A DNA stretch of 60,000 bases. It comes from Apostichopus japonicus (lineage: Eukaryota; Echinodermata; Holothuroidea; Aspidochirotida; Stichopodidae). Shown one piece after another: positions 55,401 to 59,007 of the stretch. The stretch spans positions 7,363,501-7,423,500 of the forward strand of contig NC_092568.1 in NCBI RefSeq assembly GCF_037975245.1. The letters run 5' to 3'. Numbering within the stretch: the first letter of the stretch is position 1; each line of letters opens with the position of its first letter. The notes beneath the pieces are model-generated. The model was not told the DNA's origin. It was given only the letters and a program-made list of their open reading frames with translations, and did no database searches. The translations under genes were made by a program, and so were the position numbers.

Positions 55401-56894
55401 TGTTTGTTGTAAACTTGTAGTTTTCTTGTCACTCAAAACATTAATGATTTTAATGATAAAACTGTATGAATTTTATGAATTTTTCAAATTTTAAGGATCA
55501 AAATCTTCACTGAGATAGCAAAATCAATGCTCCATTCATTCTTGAGCTCATGGTGATAACACGTCTTCATGCATTCTATCAAAGTGTCTATTTAATTCAA
55601 AAGCAAACTATCTCTCACATTTTTCAATCTTTCCCACGAGCAAGAGAACAATACTCACCTTGGTTGTGGGAAACTTTTCCGTCTGACGTATTGACCACCT
55701 CCGAAGAAAATTTCACAAATGAGGCCTGTTGGTAATAAGCGGCAAACGTTTTCAACAAATGTTTTAATCGAGTTCATTGATAAACTAGTTATCTTGAGCA
55801 CCATTTCACATGTGATTCCTTCTGAATGGGAAATGAATCGTATTTTTTACTAACCAAGGCTCAAACTCACAACTTTCCAGAATTTTCAAACACCTCTCAT
55901 GGGATTTTTCTGATAACAAGCATTTCAGTTGTAACTCTATTTTTTATAGCTTTTTATGAAACTAAGCAGTCACATGCATGTGGGAAAAGGCAAAGAGATG
56001 ATGTTTCCCATTGGGTTGCAAAATCATGTAATATTATTTAGCTACGAATCTATTTTACTAGTTTGGAAGACCATGATTGCTCGTGAATGATCCAACCCAC
56101 AATGTCCCAGATGTCATTTTCATTGCTACTAATGGTAATGCTCATTCACTGTGATCATAGCACTGGCATTCCTTGAGAATAAAATTGTTGGTGAGTGAGA
56201 AAAAAAACAACAACTGGAGATTGCCTTCAGTATATTTTGATCAATGACAATCAAGCCAAGGACAAAATTATATTGATGGCATCAAGATATTAGACAAGGA
56301 CGAATCTACTGGATAAATTACTTAAAAGAATCCAAAAGTTGCATTTTGCATTGAAGTGCCACGAACAGGTATTTACCATAATTTACAGTGTTCAAGGAAT
56401 GCCTAAGGTAATAATAGAGATGTTGTGTCTACATCAGGCAGAAATCATTGCAAATCAAAAGACAAATAAATACAACATTTTTGTTACAAATGTGGGATAC
56501 AAAATTTTCTGAGCTGACATTGATCAGGGAATGCAAGTTGCCAATTCATACGTAGGTAAATGCCCATTACTAGTAACCACACCATTCTCTGAGTTAGATT
56601 AAGGAGTACCATGATGTTAATATAACATGGCTAAGTTAAATGGAACAATGCAACTTTACATCCGAATACAAAGTACGAATGTAAGATAGCTATAACCCTT
56701 GTCCACCTGCTTCGGAAGTCACATTAATGTACCTGCAGTATCGGATGTTCAGTTGTTATCGTCTTCTGTAGTCTACTTGCTGTGGCACTGTGTCCCCTGC
56801 TCCAGATGACCGTCCGGTCTTTATAATACAGCTCTTCTTCGTGGTTTGAACCGTCACTTCTGACTCCTGAAGTTTTTCTTACCGACCAATGTTC
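16612..56894 (-). CDS. ANAPC1: Anaphase-promoting complex subunit 1, 45 coding exons, 5'-incomplete
   Basis: APC1 is the main scaffold of the APC/C, the nuclear/cytoplasmic E3 ubiquitin ligase that destroys cyclin B and securin. It binds other platform subunits and helps place the catalytic module and CDC20. The exon entries below (v1-v45, transcribed right to left) join with matching phases and no internal stop into 1,878 residues. That matches human APC1 from about residue 74 to its end (family length about 1,940). Diagnostic stretches include LIFGSVTNVPA, RPSTPLD, PIPKLNLSGRAPPRN, FHNGVAAGL, LLPPTSTEL, GIGLVYQGTAHRH, DRESYSLAAGLALGM, VDVTSPGATLALGLMFL, YHLQAFRHLYVLASEPRL and AGHLSYAEDP. 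The start codon and roughly 75 residues are missing. Genes on both sides converge, so ANAPC1 and EHD share the intergenic region at their 3' ends. Confidence 0.97.
17248..17329. repeat. 41-bp tandem duplicate in an ANAPC1 intron
   Basis: Two copies start GGATCACTCAGCCT at 17248 and 17289 and end CAGTCTGTCG; they differ at a few bases. Confidence 0.85.
17474..17669 (-). CDS. ANAPC1: ANAPC1 coding exon v44
   Basis: 196 nt: TLERLRRDLSPIDLWQLKLV, LSFASKCSEAACLN, then a helical end; human SELWQIKLVLEFFSSRS. The next intron (629 bp) contains a 41-bp tandem duplicate at about 17248-17329. Confidence 0.94.
18181..18270 (-). CDS. ANAPC1: ANAPC1 coding exon v43
   Basis: 90 nt: DAELLLSPLMFECVIQEKIN then ILPVLLEIYA; human LDLFSSVLYECVTQETPEMLPAYIAM. 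Phase 0 at both ends. The next intron is 511 bp. Confidence 0.93.
19016..19165 (-). CDS. ANAPC1: ANAPC1 coding exon v42
   Basis: 150 nt: GYKGLLAQSFTHDTTGSHLT, IHAFTSDPRVLNFSKMFCHF; human GWQSLLAQTV and ISAFTSDPALLSFAEYFC. The next intron (745 bp) has a G-rich stretch near 18880-18905. Confidence 0.95.
19984..20051. repeat. Polypurine tandem repeat
   Basis: About four copies of an 18-bp G/A-only unit (GGGCAGGGGAGAGGGGAG type, the C being the only pyrimidine) within an ANAPC1 intron. The strand is almost all purine. Confidence 0.8.
20433..20576 (-). CDS. ANAPC1: ANAPC1 coding exon v41
   Basis: 144 nt: LRIIGPRYMPITLRPESDLQ, ILRLGGVLFVKQRAGHLSYA, EDPK; human VKGPRYWELLI and DGVLYVKLRAGQLSYKEDP. 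The next intron (1,267 bp) includes a G/A-rich tandem tract at 19984-20051. Confidence 0.97.
21343..21420 (-). CDS. ANAPC1: ANAPC1 coding exon v40
   Basis: 78 nt: KTIWHEEHCVQMLAPCIIPE then LSQIKE; human TQWYEQTKEELMAPTLLPELHLLKQIK. The next intron is 766 bp. Confidence 0.94.
21957..22074 (-). CDS. ANAPC1: ANAPC1 coding exon v39
   Basis: 118 nt: YHLQAFRHLYVLASEPRLVL then CYVPLEITFK; human YHLQALRHLYVLAAEPRLLVP. Joins v38 through a split Arg codon. The next intron (536 bp) is plain. Confidence 0.98.
22249..22675. repeat. Three diverged ~140-bp units with DR1-like motifs
   Basis: Each unit carries CCTCAAATGACCTTTGACC or a variant (anchor starts 22273, 22407, 22551; spacing about 134 and 144 bp) and a TTGAGATATTGTG-like segment. 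The array nearly fills the 604-bp intron v38-v39. A related unit lies at 57395-57500. Confidence 0.8.
22679..22902 (-). CDS. ANAPC1: ANAPC1 coding exon v38 (PC repeat)
   Basis: 224 nt: VMAGTGNLKVLRLARALRSR, YGNHMAISSMIGLLFLGGGR and AALICSFYPVFPNNSKDN; human VMAGSGNLKVLQLCR, HMALGLLFLGGGRYSLS and ALLCALYPHFPAHSTDNR. The next intron (604 bp) is largely DR1-like repeat. Confidence 0.98.
23650..23706 (-). CDS. ANAPC1: ANAPC1 coding exon v37
   Basis: 57 nt: AGKATIEKCLNTVGVSLAM; human NLETCLSVVLLSLAM. Phase 0 at both ends. The next intron is 747 bp and plain. Confidence 0.92.
23883..23957 (-). repeat. SINE 3' tail (CR1/L2-type)
   Basis: On the - strand it reads TTTGTAAAGCGCTTTGAGCA followed by a GCGCTATATAAAT motif and an AT-rich trinucleotide tail. 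The same tail occurs at 35935-35985. Only the tail is present here. Confidence 0.75.
24272..24325 (-). CDS. ANAPC1: ANAPC1 coding exon v36
   Basis: 54 nt: LKFAEQFVQLGSQSVAEL, matching human HKFAKDFMTYL. Phase 0 at both ends. The next intron (565 bp) carries a SINE 3' tail at 23883-23957. Confidence 0.9.
24979..25069 (-). CDS. ANAPC1: ANAPC1 coding exon v35 (PC repeat)
   Basis: 91 nt: QSSCCIIAGACMALGLRFAG then TANNAAFLCL; human YIIAGACLSLGFRFAGSENLSAFNCL. The next intron (653 bp) is plain. Confidence 0.97.
25996..26387. mobile_element. Complete non-autonomous hAT-type element with 8-bp TSD
   Basis: Identical 16-base terminal inverted repeats CAGGGTTGTCCAACCT at both ends enclose 392 bp. The element is flanked by perfect 8-bp direct repeats CTATAAAC (25988-25995 and 26388-26395). 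An 8-bp target duplication with CAGGG-type ends is characteristic of hAT transposons. It has no transposase frame. The right end is GC-rich (GGCCCGCGGGCC). It sits in ANAPC1 intron v34-v35, inside an older poly-G-containing repeat. Confidence 0.95.
26733..26809 (-). CDS. ANAPC1: ANAPC1 coding exon v34
   Basis: 77 nt: VVQKYALRKMTAQEEGEEEI then DAQTM; acidic linker between PC repeats. The next intron (1,663 bp) contains the complete hAT element. Confidence 0.93.
27766..27840 (-). CDS. ANAPC1: ANAPC1 coding exon v33
   Basis: 75 nt: TLSRGLVLWDDIRPTEDWIK then SNIPK; human TLARCLILWDDILPNSKWVDSNVPQ. The next intron (956 bp) has one poly-G tract near 27400. Confidence 0.97.
27943..28021 (-). CDS. 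ANAPC1: ANAPC1 coding exon v32
   Basis: 79 nt: AVAQWLAVPETPYLLEFVKP then DFLLLR; human SIADWLRAPDTMYLLDFVKPEFLLLR. The intron after it is only 102 bp, the shortest resolved. Confidence 0.97.
29402..29750. promoter_or_regulatory. Cluster of three E2F-consensus octamers (candidate)
   Basis: GCGGGAAA, the reverse complement of TTTCCCGC, occurs exactly at 29402-29409, 29422-29429 and 29743-29750, with a near match (GCGGGAAG) at 29713. They lie in the largest ANAPC1 intron. Site identity is seen; regulatory function is inference and the block could be transposon-derived. Confidence 0.35.
30128..30285 (+). repeat. Dispersed repeat, copy 1
   Basis: Shares ACAAGGCTCTA, TTTCCAAAAATAC, ATCCTACC and CCTAACCACCTCG in the same order and orientation with 58856-59007. 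Family not recognised. Confidence 0.75.
31141..31330 (-). mobile_element. tRNA-derived SINE with (TA)n tail
   Basis: On the - strand the head (about 31326-31258) has an A-box-like TAGCCTAGTGGTTAGG and a B box GGTTCGAATCC. The acceptor and T stems do not pair well, so it is a SINE head and not a tRNA gene. A short body follows, ending in a (TA)n tract at 31147-31203. The element gives a familiar spurious frame containing YRAGGPWFESR. Confidence 0.85.
31439..31482. repeat. (AT)n microsatellite
   Basis: An uninterrupted alternating AT tract of roughly 42 bases; a second one lies at 31563-31587. Confidence 0.95.
31690..31823 (-). CDS. ANAPC1: ANAPC1 coding exon v31 (PC repeat)
   Basis: 134 nt: CYQIQEGDQVNVDVTSPGAT then LALGLMFLQTGN; human YQIKEGDTINVDVTCPGATLAL. 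The 3,668-bp intron that follows is the largest resolved in the gene and the most repeat-rich. Confidence 0.97.
32593..32679 (-). CDS. ANAPC1: ANAPC1 coding exon v30
   Basis: 87 nt: HGSDAVGLSDLELANQLYLY then MAGGHKRPS; human HGSNLIGMSDLNVPEQLYQYMVGGHRR. The next intron (769 bp) includes a GGGGGAGGGGAG-type tract near 32395-32415. Confidence 0.97.
33255..33543 (+). mobile_element. tRNA-derived SINE with (ATT)n tail
   Basis: Head with B box GTGCGTTCGATACCCGG (near 33302-33320), a body of about 200 bp, and the tail TATTATTATTATC at about 33528-33540. It ends about 22 bp from the v29 splice donor. Confidence 0.8.
33566..33657 (-). CDS. ANAPC1: ANAPC1 coding exon v29 (PC repeat)
   Basis: 92 nt: RPPGPELENCADRESYSLAA then GLALGMVLLK. 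The donor is AAG|GTTTGG, not a consensus GTRAGT. A SINE ends only about 22 bp beyond it in the 886-bp intron. Confidence 0.95.
34473..34657 (-). CDS. ANAPC1: ANAPC1 coding exon v28 (PC repeat)
   Basis: 185 nt: KGTMDVAVTKILSLHI, LLPPTSTELAVPHNLQVAAI, LGIGLVYQGTAHRHMAEVLL; almost the human sequence. The next intron (815 bp) is plain. Confidence 0.98.
35552..35601 (-). CDS. ANAPC1: ANAPC1 coding exon v27 (PC repeat)
   Basis: 50 nt, the smallest exon: SHEMTGIGLALGLAAA, with the GLALGL signature of a PC (proteasome/cyclosome) repeat. Human: GHEMTSIGLLLGVSAAK. The next intron (894 bp) is plain. Confidence 0.95.
35693..35925 (+). mobile_element. SINE family A, copy 1
   Basis: Left part (TGGCTTCTAACTGGCACC) precedes a tRNA-like part with TAGTTCAGTTGGTAGGCAC and ends CTAGCCAGGAATTTCTTT. 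The same architecture recurs at 36955-37180 and 53975-54170, with a remnant at 51035-51165. Confidence 0.75.
35930..36222 (-). mobile_element. Full-length tRNA-derived SINE with CR1/L2-type tail
   Basis: On the - strand, a tRNA-like head (GTGGTGGCCAATTGGTTAAG and a B box GGTTCAATTCC) is followed by GTGTCCTTGGGCAAAATGC, a central body, and the 3' tail GTAAAGCGCTTTGAG ending in an ATTATTATT-like tract. This layout is widespread in marine invertebrates. Confidence 0.85.
36313..36453 (-). CDS. ANAPC1: ANAPC1 coding exon v26
   Basis: 141 nt: IDSAWIVYNQPEGKNLTNEF, GGFLMALGLTGHLTKLFRMV; human counterpart AGFLMALGLNGHLTKL. It leads into the PC-repeat domain. The next intron (711 bp) holds two SINEs. 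Confidence 0.97.
36955..37180 (+). mobile_element. SINE family A, copy 2
   Basis: Best-preserved copy: TGGAAAGCTCAGTTGGTGGA (A box) and CTGGTTCGAATCTCAATC (B box), then CTAGCCATGAATTTCTTAGC. Confidence 0.8.
37290..37401 (-). CDS. ANAPC1: ANAPC1 coding exon v25
   Basis: 112 nt: NTNIAFQHIDVPDNVRDWPW, FHNGVAAGLQLGPNDSK; human counterpart WASFHNGVAAGLKIAP. The next intron (836 bp) contains a SINE at about 36955-37180. Confidence 0.97.
37676..37765 (-). CDS. ANAPC1: ANAPC1 coding exon v24
   Basis: 90 nt: GMLTMHTCRSSITEPVPIPK then LNLSGRAPP, nearly identical to human PTEPLPIPKLNLTGRAPPRN. It has no ATG-initiated open frame of its own. The intron after it is short (274 bp). Confidence 0.97.
38308..38385 (-). 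CDS. ANAPC1: ANAPC1 coding exon v23
   Basis: 78 nt: DHEFLEQQEMRLLLVSQRTM then ALPLA, equivalent to human SDHEFIEEKENRLLQLCQRTMALPVGR. The next intron (542 bp) is plain with a C-rich stretch near 37972-38000. Confidence 0.97.
38862..39034 (-). CDS. ANAPC1: ANAPC1 coding exon v22
   Basis: 173 nt: a short acidic linker, then LKFRFPDDLRITEVKKLLQS and ARPVVIALTQKPEV, matching human SEDLRVQDVRRLLQSAHPVRV. An in-frame GTGAGG inside the exon is not the donor; GAG|GTAAAG is, because the frame continues as PEVSDHEF. Confidence 0.96.
39496..39794 (-). CDS. ANAPC1: ANAPC1 coding exon v21
   Basis: 299 nt, the largest exon: TVLYMSEIGWTVGDISALPF, LPLYEALAVVRENPPSGWPE, ALLVRKDLSKQ. Human counterpart: GFTLRDLETLPFGIALPIRDA and REQPASDWPEAVCLLIGRQDLSKQ. 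The next intron is 461 bp with a C-rich tract near 39235-39262. Confidence 0.97.
40616..40694 (-). CDS. ANAPC1: ANAPC1 coding exon v20
   Basis: 79 nt: IYSLYFNKIPSSVQFVDTLF then RRLSIA; the donor base joins v21 to make Ala. Less conserved helical segment. The next intron (821 bp) is plain. Confidence 0.88.
41107..41255 (-). CDS. ANAPC1: ANAPC1 coding exon v19
   Basis: 149 nt: QRVLLPEPSGYSTLPPCFNR, WLYNSILGNPQDPFPHMDFI, ending THQLIA. Fits human SIYQWVSSCLKGEGMPPYPYL. The next intron (412 bp) has a poly-T run near 40980. Confidence 0.92.
41810..41904 (-). CDS. ANAPC1: ANAPC1 coding exon v18
   Basis: 95 nt: DVGWSEYVEHYCRLHPHLVS, then IMEQEHSQLKP; equivalent to human LGPYVDHYYRDYPTLV. Its acceptor (CATTTAG) and first bases are part of a unit duplicated upstream (42209-42215). 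The next intron is 554 bp. Confidence 0.93.
41898..42519. repeat. 311-bp direct tandem duplication in ANAPC1 intron
   Basis: Copy 1 (41898-42208) and copy 2 (42209 to about 42519) align end to end; shared words include GACATTGGAAATAGGAAATA and TAGCACAGAAACAACCCACA. The first seven bases of each copy correspond to the start of exon v18, so the acceptor was copied too. Confidence 0.95.
42822..42892 (-). CDS. ANAPC1: ANAPC1 coding exon v17
   Basis: 71 nt: ETKLHRLHHKSSEQVASLAC then QLA; helical segment of the middle domain. Ends two bases into Lys. The next intron (917 bp) is largely a 311-bp tandem duplication. Confidence 0.9.
43070..43615. repeat. Two diverged copies of an intronic repeat
   Basis: GAGTACTAGTTCGATAGGAT and CAACTTGAGCAAACTGATGA (43100-43216) recur as GAGTACTCATTTGGTAGGCT and AAACTTGAGCAAACTGACAA (43505-43605). 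Family unknown. Confidence 0.65.
43800..44003 (-). CDS. ANAPC1: ANAPC1 coding exon v16
   Basis: 204 nt starting DWEYLLGSCYHQQV (human DWEYLLNSDYHQNV), then a charged linker and LFHHITSVAFVLHLVYE (human LLFTHIPAIFFVLHLVYE). The next intron (907 bp) contains two diverged copies of an intronic repeat. Confidence 0.96.
44613..44681 (-). CDS. ANAPC1: ANAPC1 coding exon v15, tandem acceptor
   Basis: 69 nt (66 if the distal acceptor is used): a polar linker QGVSSSSSPTVTVKKHKPSG ending CDE, equivalent to the human KKARPSETGSDD linker. The 3' splice site is AAGCAG, a NAGNAG tandem; both choices stay in frame and differ by one Gln. Donor GAG|GTTATT is weaker than its neighbours. The next intron is 609 bp. 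Confidence 0.85.
45166..45353 (-). CDS. ANAPC1: ANAPC1 coding exon v14
   Basis: 188 nt: KLCLDALKKNLPREVAMQLA, KWYTTHNAPG, EWLKFAGCVLQMMGYN, ending MFRQ. Matches human LPKEIAVQMLVKWYNVHSAPG and CLMNMMGYN. Donor CAG|GTAATG. The next intron is 484 bp with nothing notable. Confidence 0.96.
46091..46151 (-). CDS. ANAPC1: ANAPC1 coding exon v13
   Basis: 61 nt: VCSGGTLLRTSIPPFTTSPV, matching human LSNGSMVRITIPEIATSELV. Ends one base into Val. The next intron (737 bp) is plain. Confidence 0.93.
46441..46479 (+). ncRNA. Hammerhead-ribozyme-like motif (candidate, Penelope-type relic)
   Basis: In order: stem I strand GCCT (46441-46444), core CTGAAGA (46445-46451), one extra A, stem II GATCC/GGATC closing TGCTA (46453-46467), core GAAA (46468-46471), a self-complementary ACGT, the cleavage triplet GTC (46473-46475), and stem I partner AGGC (46476-46479). 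The extra A between the core and stem II departs from the consensus. It is antisense to ANAPC1, in intron v12-v13. Confidence 0.45.
47030..47230. repeat. Duplicated block of about 110 bp
   Basis: TATACTGTTGCACACACAG followed by GTATATGATAT occurs at about 47083 and 47194; TGTTCCATTTGTTGCTA-like words recur at 46888 and 47163. Confidence 0.75.
47257..47400 (-). CDS. ANAPC1: ANAPC1 coding exon v12
   Basis: 144 nt beginning VMLLSPVGVDLSVNMDSSIL, matching human VVLLSPVPELRDSSKL, and ending SLRDALGDQFTL. The next intron (1,105 bp, 46152-47256) holds the hammerhead-like motif at 46441-46479 and a duplicated block at 47030-47230. Confidence 0.94.
48003..48152 (-). CDS. ANAPC1: ANAPC1 coding exon v11
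   Basis: 150 nt, phase 0 to 0: ISRILVPGIHQVLSN, LPRPSTPLDSHILTGTPSSS, ending DDQ. RPSTPLD is a conserved proline-directed site (human PRPSTPLDG). The sequence just upstream of the acceptor contains CGAAACGTT on the + strand (see findings). The next intron is 602 bp and plain. Confidence 0.95.
49114..49179 (-). CDS. ANAPC1: ANAPC1 coding exon v10
   Basis: 66 nt, 22 codons: TMNMLIVLDTSSSLVLYTG then LVK. The donor is AAA|GTAAGA. An alternative GTGAAA donor six bases earlier would drop VK; comparison with human YTGVVRVGK favours the longer form. The next intron (961 bp) is pyrimidine-rich near its left end. Confidence 0.93.
49869..50061 (-). CDS. ANAPC1: ANAPC1 coding exon v9
   Basis: 193 nt; reads ASKVFITRDLCEQKYLCFLV, LRCLKFSASNDKS and LIFGSVTNVPALDAEPLD, nearly identical to human APC1. 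An in-frame ATG (MSCRGEGV) lies just upstream of the acceptor GTGTAG and is intronic. Donor GAT|GTGAGT. The next intron (689 bp) has poly-C/poly-G tracts. Confidence 0.97.
50500..50586. repeat. G-rich tandem repeat
   Basis: Four to five units of GGGGTTGGGAGGTGGAA with or without an extra GAA, in ANAPC1 intron v8-v9. Dense G runs on the + strand. Confidence 0.85.
50651..50827 (-). CDS. ANAPC1: ANAPC1 coding exon v8
   Basis: 177 nt continuing the loop: ISQSSLGGH, SLGTAYSPVMSILATP, then EPLTPDLCLELGWTESS, matching human EPIVPELCIDHLWTE. Further Ser/Thr-Pro sites are YSP, ATP and LTP. Joins v7 through a split Asn codon. The next intron (589 bp) holds a G-rich tandem repeat at 50500-50586. Confidence 0.93.
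51035..51165 (+). mobile_element. SINE family A remnant
   Basis: Degraded tRNA-like part (TTAGTTAAGCACAGGACTTG), then CTAGC and the tail AATAAATTTCCCAGTCAC, which matches the tail following the copy at 53975-54170. Confidence 0.5.
51422..51684 (-). CDS. ANAPC1: ANAPC1 coding exon v7, Ser-rich regulatory loop
   Basis: 263 nt, about 87 residues, Ser/Ala/Thr-rich and low in hydrophobics (for example LAGLSSSAQSRLSASSISSA). Proline-directed sites are visible: ATPRG, FSPA, ASPM and HTPA. By position this is the APC1 loop that, in the human complex, blocks the CDC20 C-box site until mitotic CDK phosphorylates it. Loop length and sequence are poorly conserved, so function here is inferred from position and composition. 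The final bases look like a stop (AAAAAGTAA), but the splice donor GTAAAC lies there and the frame continues in v8. The next intron (594 bp) contains a SINE remnant. Confidence 0.9.
52604..52740 (-). CDS. ANAPC1: ANAPC1 coding exon v6
   Basis: 137 nt; reads QNVIFSNTDPDIVVTFDLSL then HLVWSLRQTKSD, matching human KIVFLNTDPSIVMTYD. Its coding sequence happens to contain a perfect AGGTCA-A-AGGTCA direct repeat on the + strand at 52653-52665. The next intron (919 bp) is plain. Confidence 0.95.
53749..53828 (-). CDS. ANAPC1: ANAPC1 coding exon v5
   Basis: 80 nt reading QAKELPTLFSLKHPLDEPSP, matching the family motif PLPTMFSMLHPLDE. Donor GGAG|GTAAGT. The next intron (1,008 bp, 52741-53748) shows no recognised element. 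Confidence 0.94.
53975..54200 (+). mobile_element. SINE family A, copy 3
   Basis: Contains GGCAACCAATTAACGGCTGT, AAAGCTCAGTTGATAGTAGA, TTCTAGCCAAACATTTCTTT and a tail with AAATTCCCAGTCATTTTTTA. B box is degraded. Confidence 0.7.
54322..54401 (-). CDS. ANAPC1: ANAPC1 coding exon v4
   Basis: 80 nt beginning VKNVWPIDGKLLIERAL, the counterpart of human VANVWPTKYGLLFERS. Ends two bases into a Ser codon. The next intron (493 bp) contains a SINE at about 53975-54170. Confidence 0.93.
55125..55219 (-). CDS. ANAPC1: ANAPC1 coding exon v3
   Basis: 95 nt; the first two bases complete Glu. It reads IQVPSICIVHDIGLTVIADS and then YYCSLPFM, matching the human CINMHSIEGKDYIASLPFQV segment. Donor ATG|GTAAGTGAG. 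The next intron (723 bp) has pyrimidine-rich and poly-C stretches only. Confidence 0.92.
55659..55725 (-). CDS. ANAPC1: ANAPC1 coding exon v2
   Basis: 67 nt between ACCAACAG and CAAG|GTGAGT, ending one base into a Glu codon. It encodes ASFVKFSSEVVNTSDGKV, a propeller strand pair. The following 439-bp intron holds nothing recognised. Confidence 0.88.
56733..56894 (-). CDS. ANAPC1: ANAPC1 coding exon v1 (first visible)
   Basis: Acceptor GTCGACAG, donor CTGCAG|GTACAT; 54 codons, phase 0 to 0. It reads EHWSVRKTSGVR, then EEELYYKDRTVIWSRG, matching the human ESWQLRKG and DEELYVAGNMVIWSKG region of the beta-propeller. The exon before it is not found. The 1,007-bp intron after it (55726-56732) shows nothing notable. 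Confidence 0.92.
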
Positions 56895-57394
56895 CTGTCG
56901 ACAGAATGTGAACAAGATGAATTTTTTCACTAGACATCTAACCAAGGAAAGTATTGTAGTACTGTATGATAATATAGATAATAACATTTGAGAAATATGT
57001 TTGAAAGGATGGAAAGAGAAACCAAGATATTTGTTAAGATTGAATGAAGCACACACATATTGTTTGGGCATGACAATATGCTTCATCTGGAATCATTGAG
57101 CAAAAATGGTTTACTAATTGTTGAAAACATACAGAAGGAACTTGTGAAAGTCATCAATGGAATTGTTTGAAGCTATCAATAGACTTGGTATCATGTCATG
57201 AAACCTCCCTAAAGAAAGATTAAGACGTACCCAAAAGTACATCATATAATCAAGACTAAACAAAGATTTGAAAAGATATTCTCAACTTGTTTGTGGGGCA
57301 AGTTGCACATCTTTAATAAATGACACTGTTAGTCTGTTGTGCCTTAAACCAGAACAAAAAAACCAAGTATGAAGTTTATCCAAGCTGTTTTTTC

Positions 57395-57500
57395 TATTCT
57401 GTGATTACAAGGTGTTCAGACTTTGAACACTTTTGATTCAATGACCTTTGACCTCCACCAAAAAAAACCTTTTTTGCACTCAATAAGTATGAAGTTTTAT
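57395..57500 (+). repeat. Isolated unit of the DR1-bearing repeat
   Basis: Contains TGACCTTTGACCT at 57442-57454, followed by CCACC and A-run, like the units at 22249-22675. Confidence 0.7.
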
Positions 57501-58419
57501 CCAGTTTATTCCTTTTGTGTATACAAACCAAAGTTACACATACACACACACATATGCCAACACCTCAACCAGATTCCTTTTGCCTTTGGAAAGGAATAAA
57601 CAAGAGCATCAATGATGCAGTATCTCAATACTGGAAGTTTTAATTTTGATTCCTAATTTCAAATCTTTGCTCTGTCTCTACAATTATCAATATCAATCAT
57701 GGTACAACAAATATATAACTTGCATTTTTGCTACTTTGCCACGAATAGTCTCTGCAGGTTACACTTTATCCTGCTAGTCTTGCCTTTAGCGCTTATTGCC
57801 TGTTAGTCGAAAGAACGACGTTGCAAGGTTTAGTAATGTCATAGAATATTTAAGAACTTGTTTTTCATGTGGTATCCTTCATCTTAGGTCAGTCTCTGTT
57901 GGACTTTTTGGTCATATAGTTTGATGTCAATGACAACAGCCAAATTAGAAGAGGCGAACAACTCGACCATATTCTTGATGCCTGCCTTGAGAGCTAGGCC
58001 TATTGACCTACTGTATGTTAATGTAGACTGTAGTGGTGACTACCATCAAAACTGTGTCCACTTCTAGATATCAAAACAACCCACGTTTTTCCATCTCAAT
58101 TTTTCGGACATGAAGATTTCATGGATTTATGACTTGGAAAAAATAATGTAAAAGAAGATTACAAGTTTTTATATGCAAGTGATGGGTGGCCTCCTCTTCC
58201 CCTAATAGCCACCTCAGTTCCTCTCCATTTTGTTATTTTATTTTAATTCTTTATACATTTGATGTCAAACATTACAGGTTCAAAAGAAAGCTAAACATAC
58301 TTCTTATAACCTTATACATCTTAGGCCTATATCCTTATAAATAAAACATAACCTTATACAATTTTTATTGTCTTATCAAAGTTGTGATGCTATGGCCGGC
58401 TCCTCTTTTATACGTACCC

Positions 58420-58682
58420 ATCAAACAAACTTACCCTGGTCCTTCCTAGGAAAAGCTGTCTGAACACCAGTACAATGCTAATGTGGCTATCACTGAAAGC
58501 CTAATAGGCCTAGTGGCCTATATATATATATATATTTTTTTTAAATTGCACTAGGCCTACAGTAAATAGCCTTCAGAAATACAAGAATGTGTATACGTAA
58601 TTATACAAAATACATGAAGGGCAATCAAACAAACTTATCATGGCCCTTGCTCTGAAAAGCTACCTGAACACCATTACAGTGT
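58420..58682. repeat. 60-bp direct duplicate, 204 bp apart
   Basis: ATCAAACAAACTTA, then GGAAAAGCTGTCTGAACACC at 58420-58480, recurs diverged at 58624-58682. The first copy contains a donor-like GGGTAAGTTT on the - strand. Confidence 0.75.
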
Positions 58683-58855
58683 TCAACCGATTATGCATAA
58701 CAGAAAATACCGATTACTGATTATTTTTTCATAATCGTACCGATTCCGATTATTTGAAAATGAGAAAATATCCCGTTTATACGAAATCGGCAATAAAGTT
58801 TGACAGAAACAATTATTGTTGTGATTTTCCCCAGTTTCCTTTTGCTTCGTTGTTA

Positions 58856-59007
58856 TACAAGGCTCTAAGGTACCATTTTGTATGTACCAAATTACCTCTG
58901 GAGTTTCTCGGAAAGAAATTTTTTTTTTTTTAAATTTCCAAAATACGGAGATATGACATCCTACCTAGTCAGCACTGTGCTAAGCGAATGGCCTAACCAC
59001 CTCGACG
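58856..59007 (+). repeat. Dispersed repeat, copy 2
   Basis: Same ordered words as 30128-30285, ending GGCCTAACCACCTCGACG. Confidence 0.75.

Noticed and set aside
57884-58039. Short - strand frame with a helix-like stretch (KNMVELFASSNLAVVID)
   Set aside because: Considered as ANAPC1 exon or transposon relic; no fit to the APC1 N-terminus and no splice sites in phase.
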